Below, one piece after another: positions 1 to 9,092 of a DNA stretch of 64,000 bases. The notes under the pieces were generated by a model that was given only the letters and a program-made list of their open reading frames with translations, made no database searches and was not told the origin of the DNA. Source of the stretch: Hydnum rufescens UP504 (Eukaryota; Basidiomycota; Agaricomycetes; Cantharellales; Hydnaceae). The DNA is taken from NCBI GenBank assembly GCA_014904985.1, contig MU129008.1, positions 1 to 64,000 of the forward strand, in the 5' to 3' direction. The position numbers were made by a program, and so were the translations under genes. Numbering within the stretch: position 1 is the stretch's first letter; the number at the start of each line of letters is the position of its first letter.

Positions 1-280
1 GTCATTCCAAACCCTAGTACTTCCAATTTTATAATCCACATATAATATAACCTTGTAATTAGGTCCTACCCATGCAATCAATATTGATTGAAGGTACCTT
101 TTTGGACTGGTCTTGAACAAGGCCTTGAATCTCTTGGTCTCATACATGGGCTGATACCCGAAGCAAGTTCAGAGCAAGGGGCCCCATGGGCCCCTTGTCT
201 CATGCCATGAAATCACCCAGTGGGCCCCAGGGCCCCACCTAAAAACCCGCTCTTAGATTGAATAAAAGCAAGGCAAAAGG
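1..280. other. Unassigned sequence left of Copia remnant
   Basis: I see no coding frame here. The stretch carries several GGGCCC-type runs, including a short palindrome near 172-200, and it does not read as Copia reverse transcriptase. The Copia reading frame only becomes recognisable from about 310 onward, so the left part of the element was deleted or replaced. What this DNA is remains unknown. Confidence 0.4.
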
Positions 281-309
281 CCTAACTAGATATACAATTA
301 TGCTGACTG

Positions 310-1042
310 GTTTGCCCAGGGCCACACTCACAAAAGAGGATCCCATGATGAATCCTGAAGAAATCGAACAGATGAAGAAGACCCATATTGTGAGGCCATA
401 GGAAGCCTCATGTATGCGTCCATGGCCATGAGGCCAGACATTACCTTTGCGGTATCAACACTATCACAATTTCTTGACCAGCTGGGACCTATGCATTGGG
501 AAATGGCAAAGCGAGCCATACGGTACCTATCAGGCACAAAAGATATCAGCCTAATGTACGGATTGAAAAGTCATGACTTACTCGGGTATATGGATGCAGA
601 CGGAGCGACGCAGGAACATCGCCACACGATTACAGGGTACACTTACCTGATCGACGGAGGAACAGTCTCCTGGAGCTCCCGAAAACAGGAGCTAATTACA
701 CTATCAATGGCTGAGGCAGAATACGTCACCGCGACGCAGGCTGCCAAAGAAGGCATTTGGCTGCGGAGCCTCATTGCCGAGTTGTTTCACACTCAACTCA
801 AGGCCACAACCCTGTATTGTGATAACCAGGCTGCGTTAAAGCTCGCAATGGGTGATAATTACCACACCCGGACAAAACATATCGATATCCGTTTTCATTT
901 TATTCGCGAGATGATTAAAGACGGTATTTTCAACCTGGTATATTGTCCCACAGAGACTATGATGGTCGACATTTTAATGAAAGCCCTCAGGGCTGCAAAA
1001 CTGGACTATCACACAACTGGACTTGGGTTATATCATGCTTGA
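310..1042 (+). pseudogene. Ty1/Copia polyprotein remnant (end of RT and RNase H)
   Basis: This is the C-terminal part of a Copia Pol protein. The start of the segment reads as the end of reverse transcriptase; the clean open frame 410-1042 continues with MYASMAMRPDITFAVSTLSQ, then the RNase H domain with the Copia hallmarks SWSSRKQ, SMAEAEY, YCDNQAA, RTKHIDIRFHFIRE and the terminal DILMKAL (usually DILTKAL). It stops at 1042, seven bases before the LTR, as expected. Upstream, residues of the KKTPYCEAIGS type are recoverable only if one base is added in the CCC run at 382-384, so the frame is broken there. Gag, protease, integrase and most of RT are missing, so the element cannot be autonomous. 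Family assignment is firm. Confidence 0.85.
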
Positions 1043-1048
1043 GGGGAG

Positions 1049-1437
1049 TGTTGGAGCGAGCAGATATGGAAGCAACCGAATATGACATCAGAGACAAGCG
1101 CGACCCCTAGGGGCTATGCAAACAGCACCAACCTTGATTATCTGGGATCTTGTAGATAGGTTTCACTGGCAATCTTTTCCTTGCCGCCATCATTGGACTT
1201 TTACTTCATCTTTACCCCATATTTTACCCCATCTTATGTGTTTTCTGTGCCTCATGTAAATAGTATAAAGGACGGCTTGAGCCCACATAAATCTCAAGGA
1301 CTTCTCTGTGTGTGTTCTTCCTGCCACCTGCTTAATTCACCTGGTGACTCGAGTCTCGCTGATCTACCAAATTTGTCCTCACCCACTTAGTAATCAGGGG
1401 AGTTGTTCTCGCACACATACCATAACTCTCACTAACA
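1049..1437 (+). repeat. 3' LTR of the Copia remnant
   Basis: The segment begins TGTTGGAG directly after a purine-rich tract (GAGGGGAG, 1041-1048) and ends CACTAACA, giving the TG...CA ends of an LTR with imperfect inverted termini. It carries a TATAAAG box at 1264-1270. Length is 389 bp. Because the 5' LTR is missing, the target duplication cannot be verified; the five bases to the right are CCTCA. Confidence 0.75.
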
Positions 1438-1706
1438 CCTCAGTCCATCCTCCTACTGGTCAATCAAGAAATTTGCGCTGAAATCCTTAGTATGTCTCCA
1501 GGTCATGATTGATCATTACTGAGGTCCAATGATCTTTTGATTTCAAGCCAAGCCAAAAGGAAATTATTTGGGGACACGATGCCAAATTAAAGTCCATCCA
1601 TAGTAAAACATGCAGTACACTAAAACACTTATTATGCAAATTAATACAAGGCTAATGGATCAAGTTTGCAGTGAGCGCCTGCCAGGGTTTGTGGGGTAGG
1701 TGTCCT

Positions 1707-2219
1707 TGTTAATTCGGTAGAGTCCGAATTAGGTTTGGGACAGTTAAGCAGTCCCGGTGGGGGTTCCGGATTGGGCTTTGGTCCATGTTTACCTTGACAG
1801 GATTGCGTGTTAGTTCAAAGGTAGGGTCGGGAACGTTCTAGGATGGGTCTTTAGGCATAGGTCCATAGGTCCTGGGTTTTGCCATGACATTAGAAATAAG
1901 AGTGAAGTTCTGTGGTAAGGTCATGCAGTGCGAGAATCGCAGTGTACTGTTCCAGTACACTGCAGGTAGCAGCCAAGTGAGTGGAAAAAAGATACATTTC
2001 CGGATCTTCCTGCAGCTAGCTATTCAAGTCTACTTATGTAAACAGATACAAATCTAGCTAAAGCCGGGGCAGCACCAAACTCCTGTGGAGAAGCTTTCCA
2101 CTGGAGTGTTTGAGAAGAAAAGGAAAAAAGGAAGTAAGAAAGGAGGGAATACATTGGTTCATAGTAGTAGTGACATTTTAATAAGGCCAAGTGCCAGTCT
2201 GACTAATATCCCACTAACA
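1707..2219. repeat. Solo LTR inserted in the eaf1 duplicate
   Basis: The insertion is absent from the corresponding place in intact eaf1 (about 9130-9150). It is bounded by a perfect 5-bp direct repeat GTCCT (1702-1706 and 2220-2224). It begins TGTTAATTCGG and ends CCCACTAACA, so the termini TGTTA/TAACA are inverted. These are the marks of an LTR left by recombination between the two LTRs of a retrotransposon. Internal hairpins are perfect: arms 1710-1717/1724-1731, and 11-bp arms 1939-1949/1953-1963. The shared CACTAACA ending with the Copia LTR suggests a related but different family. Confidence 0.8.
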
Positions 2220-3021
2220 GTCCTGGCGCAACAAAGGGATTTCGAGATGCCTGGGATTGTTGCTGTTGTGACATCCTCTGCTGTGACTAGGGTCAGGATT
2301 CAGTATGATGCCAGAACAGAGTTGAGATTTGTCCTACTCACCCATATCATCTGGTGCATCTGTGCTGTGTCCTGAGAGGACTGCTGATAGTTAGGTTGAC
2401 AGCCAGTATGCTCCCACCGGGAAATTTTTTCGATTTTGGACACCTACCTGGCAGGAGTCTGGGAGCCAAATATTTTTTGGGACCTAGCCAATTTCACCAG
2501 GAGTGGGGTCATGGTACCAAATGACCTAGCATGGAGGACACCTGGGAGTTCATTCAGAGGGACGGGGGGTCCTGTCATTCGTTGTACATGTGGCTGCGGG
2601 GCTGCAGGTTCAAAACTTGTTATGGCTGTCCTTTTGCTGCAGGTGGCCTCAACCAGCCAATTCCCTGCTTTTTCCATGGCATGCACGATACGTGAACACC
2701 AATAGGACATCTTTTTTTTTGTGGCCACTTTTTGCTTCTCATCCCTTTGTGTCCTACTCTTGACACTGAAGAATGGATATTGAATAGGATGCTAGAGGAT
2801 CTCTTGAGGCGGGTCACCATGGATGGACAGCTGACTGGGTGACACTACTTAGCAATGCAGTCATAAATGCACATAAGGATAAATTTGCCAAAAAAAATGG
2901 ACATTGCTAAGATTAACAGAGTCCCAAGTTCATGAAGATCATTGCTACAATCACTCCCAAGGATGTGGGGATTTTTTGAGGTTTTTTGGGCATCTCTTGA
3001 ATTTGTTTGGAATTTTTTCCA

Positions 3022-3049
3022 GTACAGTCTTCCACCAGTCCTTGCATCA
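3022..3049. repeat. 28-bp perfect inverted repeat, left arm
   Basis: This 28-bp stretch is the exact reverse complement of 3881-3908, some 830 bp away, both inside the DNA element 2377-4042. It is distinct from the terminal inverted repeats. It may be an older element end nested inside, or the relic of an internal inversion. Confidence 0.8.
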
Positions 3050-3880
3050 GAAGTCAAAGTTTTGCTGCTGTAGCCAACAACCCCACAAATATTTTGTTTT
3101 TAAACACTCTGCTGTGTAGTAGATAGTCTTAAGATAAACTGGTTAATATTTCATGCAAAACTGAGCTGTTGTGTGTGAGAGATTCAAGAAATGGGCAGAA
3201 GGGGTGATTTCAGGACACCCCAGACCTTGCATCAAACATGCATATGTATTTGAATCATGACTAAATGTCCCCTTCCAGTCACCTTTCTCTTGCCCAATGA
3301 TGAATCTGAGTCAGTGATGACTCCCATGACCCTATCACAGGCTGGGAGCCACTAGGTTGGTCTGAAGCCACTCATATATCCATCTTTTCCAATGCACTGG
3401 TGACTGGTAAAATTTTATTTTGTTTGTCACATTCTGTTGATTCTAGTTCAGGTTTTTGTGCTTGAGATTGTATCTGACCATGATCCAGCATTTAAAAAGC
3501 AATGGGTGGGGGAAAAAATGGATGTAATTTGTGGGAAAAATCTGGACACCCTACTTCTCCAGGATTTTCTTCCATCAGTTCAAATCAAAATTCATAGCAT
3601 CAATAATAAAAACTGTAGCCAAGGGCCTTGCTTTGGAGATCCTATAACTCTTGGAGGTCAACTGGAGGTTGGAGACTGCATAAGGGATGGATGGCCAGTG
3701 GATTTGTTAAAATAGCTGTATAAAACTTGTATGATTGCCCCATTCCTCCACATTGGCTCATCAGTTTTACACCAAACTTTTTTCATGAATTATTTACAAC
3801 TAGGTGAGTTGTTTGAAAAAGAATCAAGGCAAACCAATGAAAATCAGTAGAGATATGAAGCCTTGATGCAAGGTCCAGTG

Positions 3881-3908
3881 TGATGCAAGGACTGGTGGAA
3901 GACTGTAC
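3881..3908. repeat. 28-bp perfect inverted repeat, right arm
   Basis: This is the partner of 3022-3049. It lies just before the right-hand copy of the CACCGGGAA-type subterminal unit. Confidence 0.8.
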
Positions 3909-4884
3909 CTAGCATGCTCTCACTGGGAATTTGACCCGATTTTGGAACCAAGCACGGTCCCCACCGGGAATTTGTGGCATTTTTGGGCGTATTTACACCG
4001 GGAGCGGACGTACCGGCTATCAACCTAACTATCAGGGGTCCTGTTCTGAGGAATAGACTGCAGGGCCTAGAATCATTAAGCGCAATGAGATGTGGATTTT
4101 ATGTATTCTGAATATTAAACGAACTCTAAACTGGTCTATTTTATTGTCGGCAGGTCCTCGGTTGGCATATGAGATCGCAGCAGTTTGAGCCTGCGCAGGA
4201 GACAGTCGGCTGGACGATTGAGGCGATCCGTTCATCGAAACTCCCGACGATGGCCTTGTGTTTACTACACTAGAGGCAGGGTGCGGCGAGCTGTGGCCAG
4301 GGACCGGAGACGACGAGGTGCCAGGAGGTCCAAGTACACCCTGCGCTAGCGCCGTTTGCATTGGGGCGTTTGAATGTTGGGACTGAGGACCAGGATGCTG
4401 TGGCTGCTAAGCAAGTTGTTAGTAACTATCAGAGACGGGATAGCCACATGATGGAGAAAATCTCTAAATTTGTACATTGCGCTGTGTCTGCAGAAGCGCA
4501 TTTTGTTGTTGCACTTGGGCCATCCCGGAAGCCCGCGGCACAGGTTGAGCGGCGGATATTGGAGCGACGCCCATCCGTGGCTGCTGAGCAATATTCGGAA
4601 CAGATAGGGCTTGTCCGGATCGAGGAACCTTAGGTTAGCATAGAGAGCCGTCAAATGAAGACATACTAACATAAAGTTCAGCAAGGCAAGCCGATCTAGT
4701 ATATATGCGTATTATACGTGCATGACATCCATGCATGCTGGAGAAAAAAATGTACTGTGAGAAAAACAACAAAAGCTGGAAAGCCATGCAGGGTATTAGA
4801 GACATCGGAAAGCTGTGTAGGGTATTTGTATGTGTTGTGCATGATGCAATCGATCGATCGGTTGGATTTCGGGATCTTTAGGCT

Positions 4885-7365
4885 CTAGGTCGCGGCGGTA
4901 CTGTTGGAATGGATAGCAAGGACAGACGAAACGGTTTCGCAGAACAGCATCTTGTGAAGGGATTCTTGTCCATCGTAAAACCACGCTGCTGTCGCCTGCA
5001 ATTCCGGGAAAAGAGCACGCCCAAAGCTTCAGCATAATTAAAACGAATATTGTAGATTCGACAGAACCAACAATCATGACGTAGAACGATACCAAGACGA
5101 AACTATTTTGTTTTCCACCAAAAAAAAACCACAAATGACTGTCAAATCACCATAACATGTGAGAAGAGGGGAGGGGAACATACCCTTCAATCCAGTTTGT
5201 CTTCGCATCACCAGTGACATTGTTCACAAGGAAACAAGCACCTATGACGACAGCAACTTCGAAAACATCTGCCAGGCGTCCTCGGGAAGGTCAATCACGC
5301 GGCACCGACAAGACGACACTCCGTATACTCACCAAAGAGGAGGAAAAGAGGCTTGTCGTCCCACCACGCCAGCAAGACAATAAAGGGCATCCAGAACAAC
5401 GTGAATTGGATCGAAAGATCGATCGTGCGGGCCTGCGCAAGCATCTTTGGAGGTTCCGGCTCCATGAACAACATCTTCACGAAGTAGATCATAGCGACCA
5501 GAGCTTGGGCAGCGAACGACACGACGGGGAGTAAGATCAAGCCGAACCATTCCTGCTTCACTCCCGAGGTCTCCCGGAGATGTTCTAGGCTGGCAACCAA
5601 CTTACCGGAAGGAATGCGAGCAGCTGCATGAGATGGATGAACAGCGGCATGCAGAAATAGCCGCTCACCCATTCGGCAGTTGTCGCGGTCAAAGGAACCA
5701 CGATCAGGAAAAGAATTAAGCAAACCCAAGGGTTCATTTTCGGTTCTTCGAGTCCCATTCGGATCTCTTTTTCTTTTAAGGCTGGATGGACATCAGCACG
5801 CACACTGAGAGAATTTTCATCTCCCGGTGGATTGTACAAATATATACGACTTGCAATATCTGGAAGGGAGGGTATTGAACATCGTGCTGCGGTTAGTAGG
5901 GAAGGCCGAGGTTAAGGAAGCTTCTCACATCTACGCCAAGATTATCAGGCCCACATCTCAGTAATAGGGAGGCAGATAACTTGTTGATCGAACGTACATG
6001 ATGAGAAGAATGATTGCTATCCCCCGACTCAGTTTCAATAGTTGATCTCGAGAAGCGTCGCTAATCGCCGGGACTACTCCGACAGTTTCTTGTTTCAGAG
6101 TGGCGAGGACGCTAGGGTCAGCTGAGGAGTTAGCACCAGGTCGGGGAAACCGTCCGGAGGGCCTGCCCCCACCGCCAGGCACATTGTCAAAAGTAGCCGC
6201 AAAGAAAGCGACAGGAATGAGAAGGGAGAGGACCCTAGATAGAACAATCCAATATTTAGCGCGAATGTGACTGGGGTATGCTTAAGTACGAGCAAACCCT
6301 ATCGTAAGAAGCTGTTTGGAGGTGATAAGGCTGAGTGGTCGAACTGACTCTCCATTCCAGGAGAAGCCTCACAGATTTATTTAGTTCGGTTACATGAGGG
6401 TCTAGGTGTTGATGAAGGATATTTGCACCCCCCGACATGAAAGATATTCCCTAAGGAAAGAAATATTGAGCCGTCGAGTTCAGCTGCTTCGAATAATGAC
6501 GACTGAACACACAGGCACTAGCAATGTATGGAGAAGAATAACTCCGCATACTGTCCAGAATATGTGTCAGTCCAGGTCAGGGGATAGTCCGATTTAACCC
6601 GGAAATCTCGCCTGTAGACTGCACTAATCGCAGTTCGCACCGCGTCAGAAGGATGATTGCCAAGCACGCTTCCACAACGCTAATATCGTACACATGTCAG
6701 TTTCGACTGCGATCACGTACTCGGAGACAACGAACTTATCCAGAGTGATAACAACTAGATCCCCCAGCGATTTCCCACAATACAGTGCAAAAGACTCCCC
6801 ACCAAACTCGGCTAGGTTTTCGAGGGGAATGATCGCGACAAGGGCCACTAAAACGGTGTCAACCAAGTGATTAACGCGACTAACAAGCAGGGGAGTAGTG
6901 ATGCTACCCACATGTAAAGATCACGGAATGGGACCACCTCAAGAAATGAGCTATCCATGCGAGGGGCACGCATACGAGCAGAACATTGAGCCCTATGGAC
7001 AACTGTGAGCTGGGACAATAGCCTCGAGAGAGGATGAATATTTGCAGACAGGAATTCGTAACAATGGCCTTGAAGCTTTCCGACCAAGTTGGCACGTGCC
7101 GACCCTCCCCCTTCAACCTTTGCCAGAAGGTGTTCATGGGAGCTGTCGAGGGCCCAGCATCCCCAATATCTATGTGATGTCTATGGGAGGACGAATCGCT
7201 CTGAGCCTCGAGATCGTCACCTCGGCGTGTAGAATGTCGGCTTCCAGTCTCGTCACCGAGGCCTGAGTCGACGAGGGTCGCGGTTGGTTCCAAAGGTACG
7301 CCATGTCCACTTGTCCATGTAGTCAACGGTACTTCCTCTGAGCGTAGGAGCGGGTGGGGCTCCAT
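4885..7365 (-). CDS. CAX-family cation/proton exchanger with atypical alpha motifs
   Basis: This is a multi-exon gene for a vacuolar-type Ca2+(Na+)/H+ exchanger of the CaCA superfamily, a multipass membrane protein. The start at 7365 (MEPHPLLRSEEVPL) opens a long soluble N-tail. Recognisable pieces follow in order: IPLENLAEFGGESFALYCGK, a HLDPHVTELNKS loop, LLKLSRGIAIILLIMYV, a NPPGDENS loop, NPWVCLILFLIVVPLTATTAEW, then EWFGLILLPVVSFAAQALVA, FWMPFIVLLAWWDDKPLFLLF, and a last exon with AWFYDGQES before the stop at 4885. Canonical CAX proteins carry GNAAEH in alpha-2; here it is SFAAQA, without the acidic residue. Alpha-1 also deviates (TLDKF where TLGN is usual). Ion specificity, or even transport, is therefore uncertain. 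It sits between the two eaf1 copies. Exon borders are hand-drawn and approximate. Confidence 0.75.
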
Positions 7366-8525
7366 TATAGGTGGATGTAAGGAACCCGTTGATTTGGCAG
7401 ATAGATATCGTGCAACAACCCATCATCGCCACTTGTGCCACACAGACGGGACAACGAGCCCGGAGGTTTGCGGATCAGAGGCGTCCCGCATCCGCATCGG
7501 TGCCGGCGATGGGCTTTGATGCGCCCATCATTGGTAACCCTGGAAGTGGCTTTGGTGGCCCGCCAGGTCTCCCTCAGCTATGTAGAATACTCCATTAAGC
7601 TTCGTTGGCTTGCTCGCACCATTGGTCATAACAATTTAGAACTTTGGAAATGCCATTTGGGCTCTTACGGCTTGGTGCTTTACTCCGTTTCTCAGTAAGC
7701 ATTGGACGAACACAAATAGAATTTTGTGTCCCCGTGTCACCCTGCCGCTGCGTGGCGGCCTGCATCCTCAAGTTGAGCTTGAATACCCAAATATTCCTTC
7801 ACTCCGCGAGCCTATGCAGCTTCTGACGGCAATGCTGGGAACGATTGATTCACGCATGAGGGACTCGTTTCTCCCAATCCGCTGTGCCGCCTCGCACCCA
7901 CATCCATTTACATAGTCTATTCCTGTAGATCCACCCCGATGTTATTATCCGCAACAACTTGATGGCAATTTCGCATATCTCCCCTTAGCCAGCTGCCCCA
8001 CATCCCATGCGCACTCCACAGTTTCGAATCCATCTCCTGCATTTATGAATTTTCCCACTGGGCTAGCATCTCCGTAATTGAATTCCTCTAACTCTCAACC
8101 GATGTGTGATGATTGACGTGCTGATTCACGCATGTCCATTCATGGTTTATCTGGATGGAACGGCGGAAACTGATGATAGTTTGCCCTATAATGAGGATTA
8201 TGTTCAATGAGCGGGGACCAACTGTTCATGGTGACGACAGATCCCGTCGACGAAAGTGTGGAGCGGACACCTATGTAAATGAGGACTCCGTTTGGTATTG
8301 GGTGCGGTATCTTAGTCGAAGGGTCTGGAGGTCTGCGGTCATGGACATCTTCTCTATTTTCATTTTCTCTTCAGTGTATGTACGATACTGCCCTTGGCTA
8401 GTTGCAGGCTAAATATCGAGATATTCATCATCATATATATCGTCATGGTGACGACATGTCAGAGTCCGACAACGATAGTGGCTGGTGATACATCTCAGTG
8501 CGTGCATTCCCCATGGTTCCCTCAC
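7366..8525. other. Intergenic, no gene recognised
   Basis: This 1.16-kb stretch between the CAX-like gene and the eaf1 3' flank has only short frames with no family resemblance. It should include the promoter of the minus-strand CAX-like gene. At 8526-8552 it ends in a 27-bp sequence also present at 1449-1475, next to the Copia LTR. That marks the outer limit of similarity between the two eaf1 copies. Confidence 0.4.
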
Positions 8526-8647
8526 CTCCTACTGGTCAATCAAGAAATTTGTGGTGGATACCATACTATCCCACTATTGTATGATCCACCAAACTACTTT
8601 TACACCTAGGCAGGTTGCTTTACACCTTTCTTGAATCTTTCACTCTC

Positions 8648-8793
8648 TCTGAATCCACCATACCATTCTTTGACTATCTACGGTGTTCTCAAACCCCCAT
8701 ACTATTCACTGACTTATTTAGTCCTGATCCCCCATACCTTTCATTAACTTCTTTATTCTCGAACCCCCATACTTCATTGAATTATCTATTCTC
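8648..8793. repeat. Degenerate ~37-bp tandem repeat, 4 units
   Basis: Four successive T- and C-rich units of about 34-40 bp start near 8648, 8689, 8725 and 8759. The last three are keyed by CCCCCATAC followed by a T-rich tail with ATTCACTGA/CATTAACTT/CATTGAATT variants. They lie downstream of the eaf1 stop and do not read as protein. Confidence 0.55.
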
Positions 8794-9092
8794 GCCATTC
8801 GTTGGCGTATCTATCAATACTTTAATCCTATATATAAATTAACCATCACTGCAGCCCAGCTGTACACTGGAGAACAGACTCAGACAGCTCAGAGATGAAT
8901 CACCCATACAAGGGTCGGTGCGATAAATACAATCCGACCCACAAGGTCATCAGAACCAGTGATGCGTGTGCTTGCCGATACGCAAAAGGAAATTGTCTAG
9001 GATACGATGCCGAAGTCCGTCCATAGTAGTAAAACACGCGTACACTAAACACTTATTATGCGAATTAAAAGTAATGCAAAAAGGCTAATGGA

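Larger units (their letters stand above)
2377..4042. mobile_element. Non-autonomous DNA transposon (hAT- or KDZ-like)
   Basis: Compared with intact eaf1 (about 9295), the duplicate carries 1,666 extra bases. The ends are inverted repeats: left AGGACTGCTGATAGTTAGGT and right, reverse-complemented, AGGACCCCTGATAGTTAGGT, continuing TTGA. They are flanked by an 8-bp target duplication with one mismatch (GTCCTGAG 2369-2376, GTTCTGAG 4043-4050). An 8-bp duplication suits hAT or the Kyakuja-Dileera-Zisupton group known in mushrooms. No transposase frame is visible, so it would need a helper. A unit with CACCGGGAA-type and CGATTTTGGA motifs occurs near the left end (about 2408-2441) and again in the same orientation near the right end (about 3911-3946). 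The superfamily is inferred; the mobile nature is well supported. Confidence 0.8.
1554..4657 (-). pseudogene. Broken duplicate of the eaf1 3' end, with two insertions
   Basis: On the minus strand this region repeats the last exons and 3' flank of the complete eaf1 gene (8983-9912). The shared part includes the Q/P/S-rich exon beginning MQTALAQGVLGPPGTSSSPV at 4361 and the introns between. By eye the copies are about 92% identical over 205 bp. Similarity stops abruptly at 4657/9912, inside an intron, so all upstream exons (HSA, SANT) are absent. The copy is further split by a solo LTR at 1707-2219 and a DNA element at 2377-4042. It has no start and cannot make Eaf1. It lies in the same orientation as the intact gene, with the CAX-like gene between, so this is a partial direct duplication rather than a retrocopy (introns retained). 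Confidence 0.85.

Noticed and set aside
172..240. GGGCCC-rich palindrome as a regulatory element
   Set aside because: The runs are short and there is no gene or element context to support a role; recorded only as a local oddity.
2377..4042. Protein-coding genes within the DNA element
   Set aside because: Frames up to about 96 codons on both strands show no motif, no splice logic and no transposase residues; they are chance frames in an AT-rich non-autonomous element.
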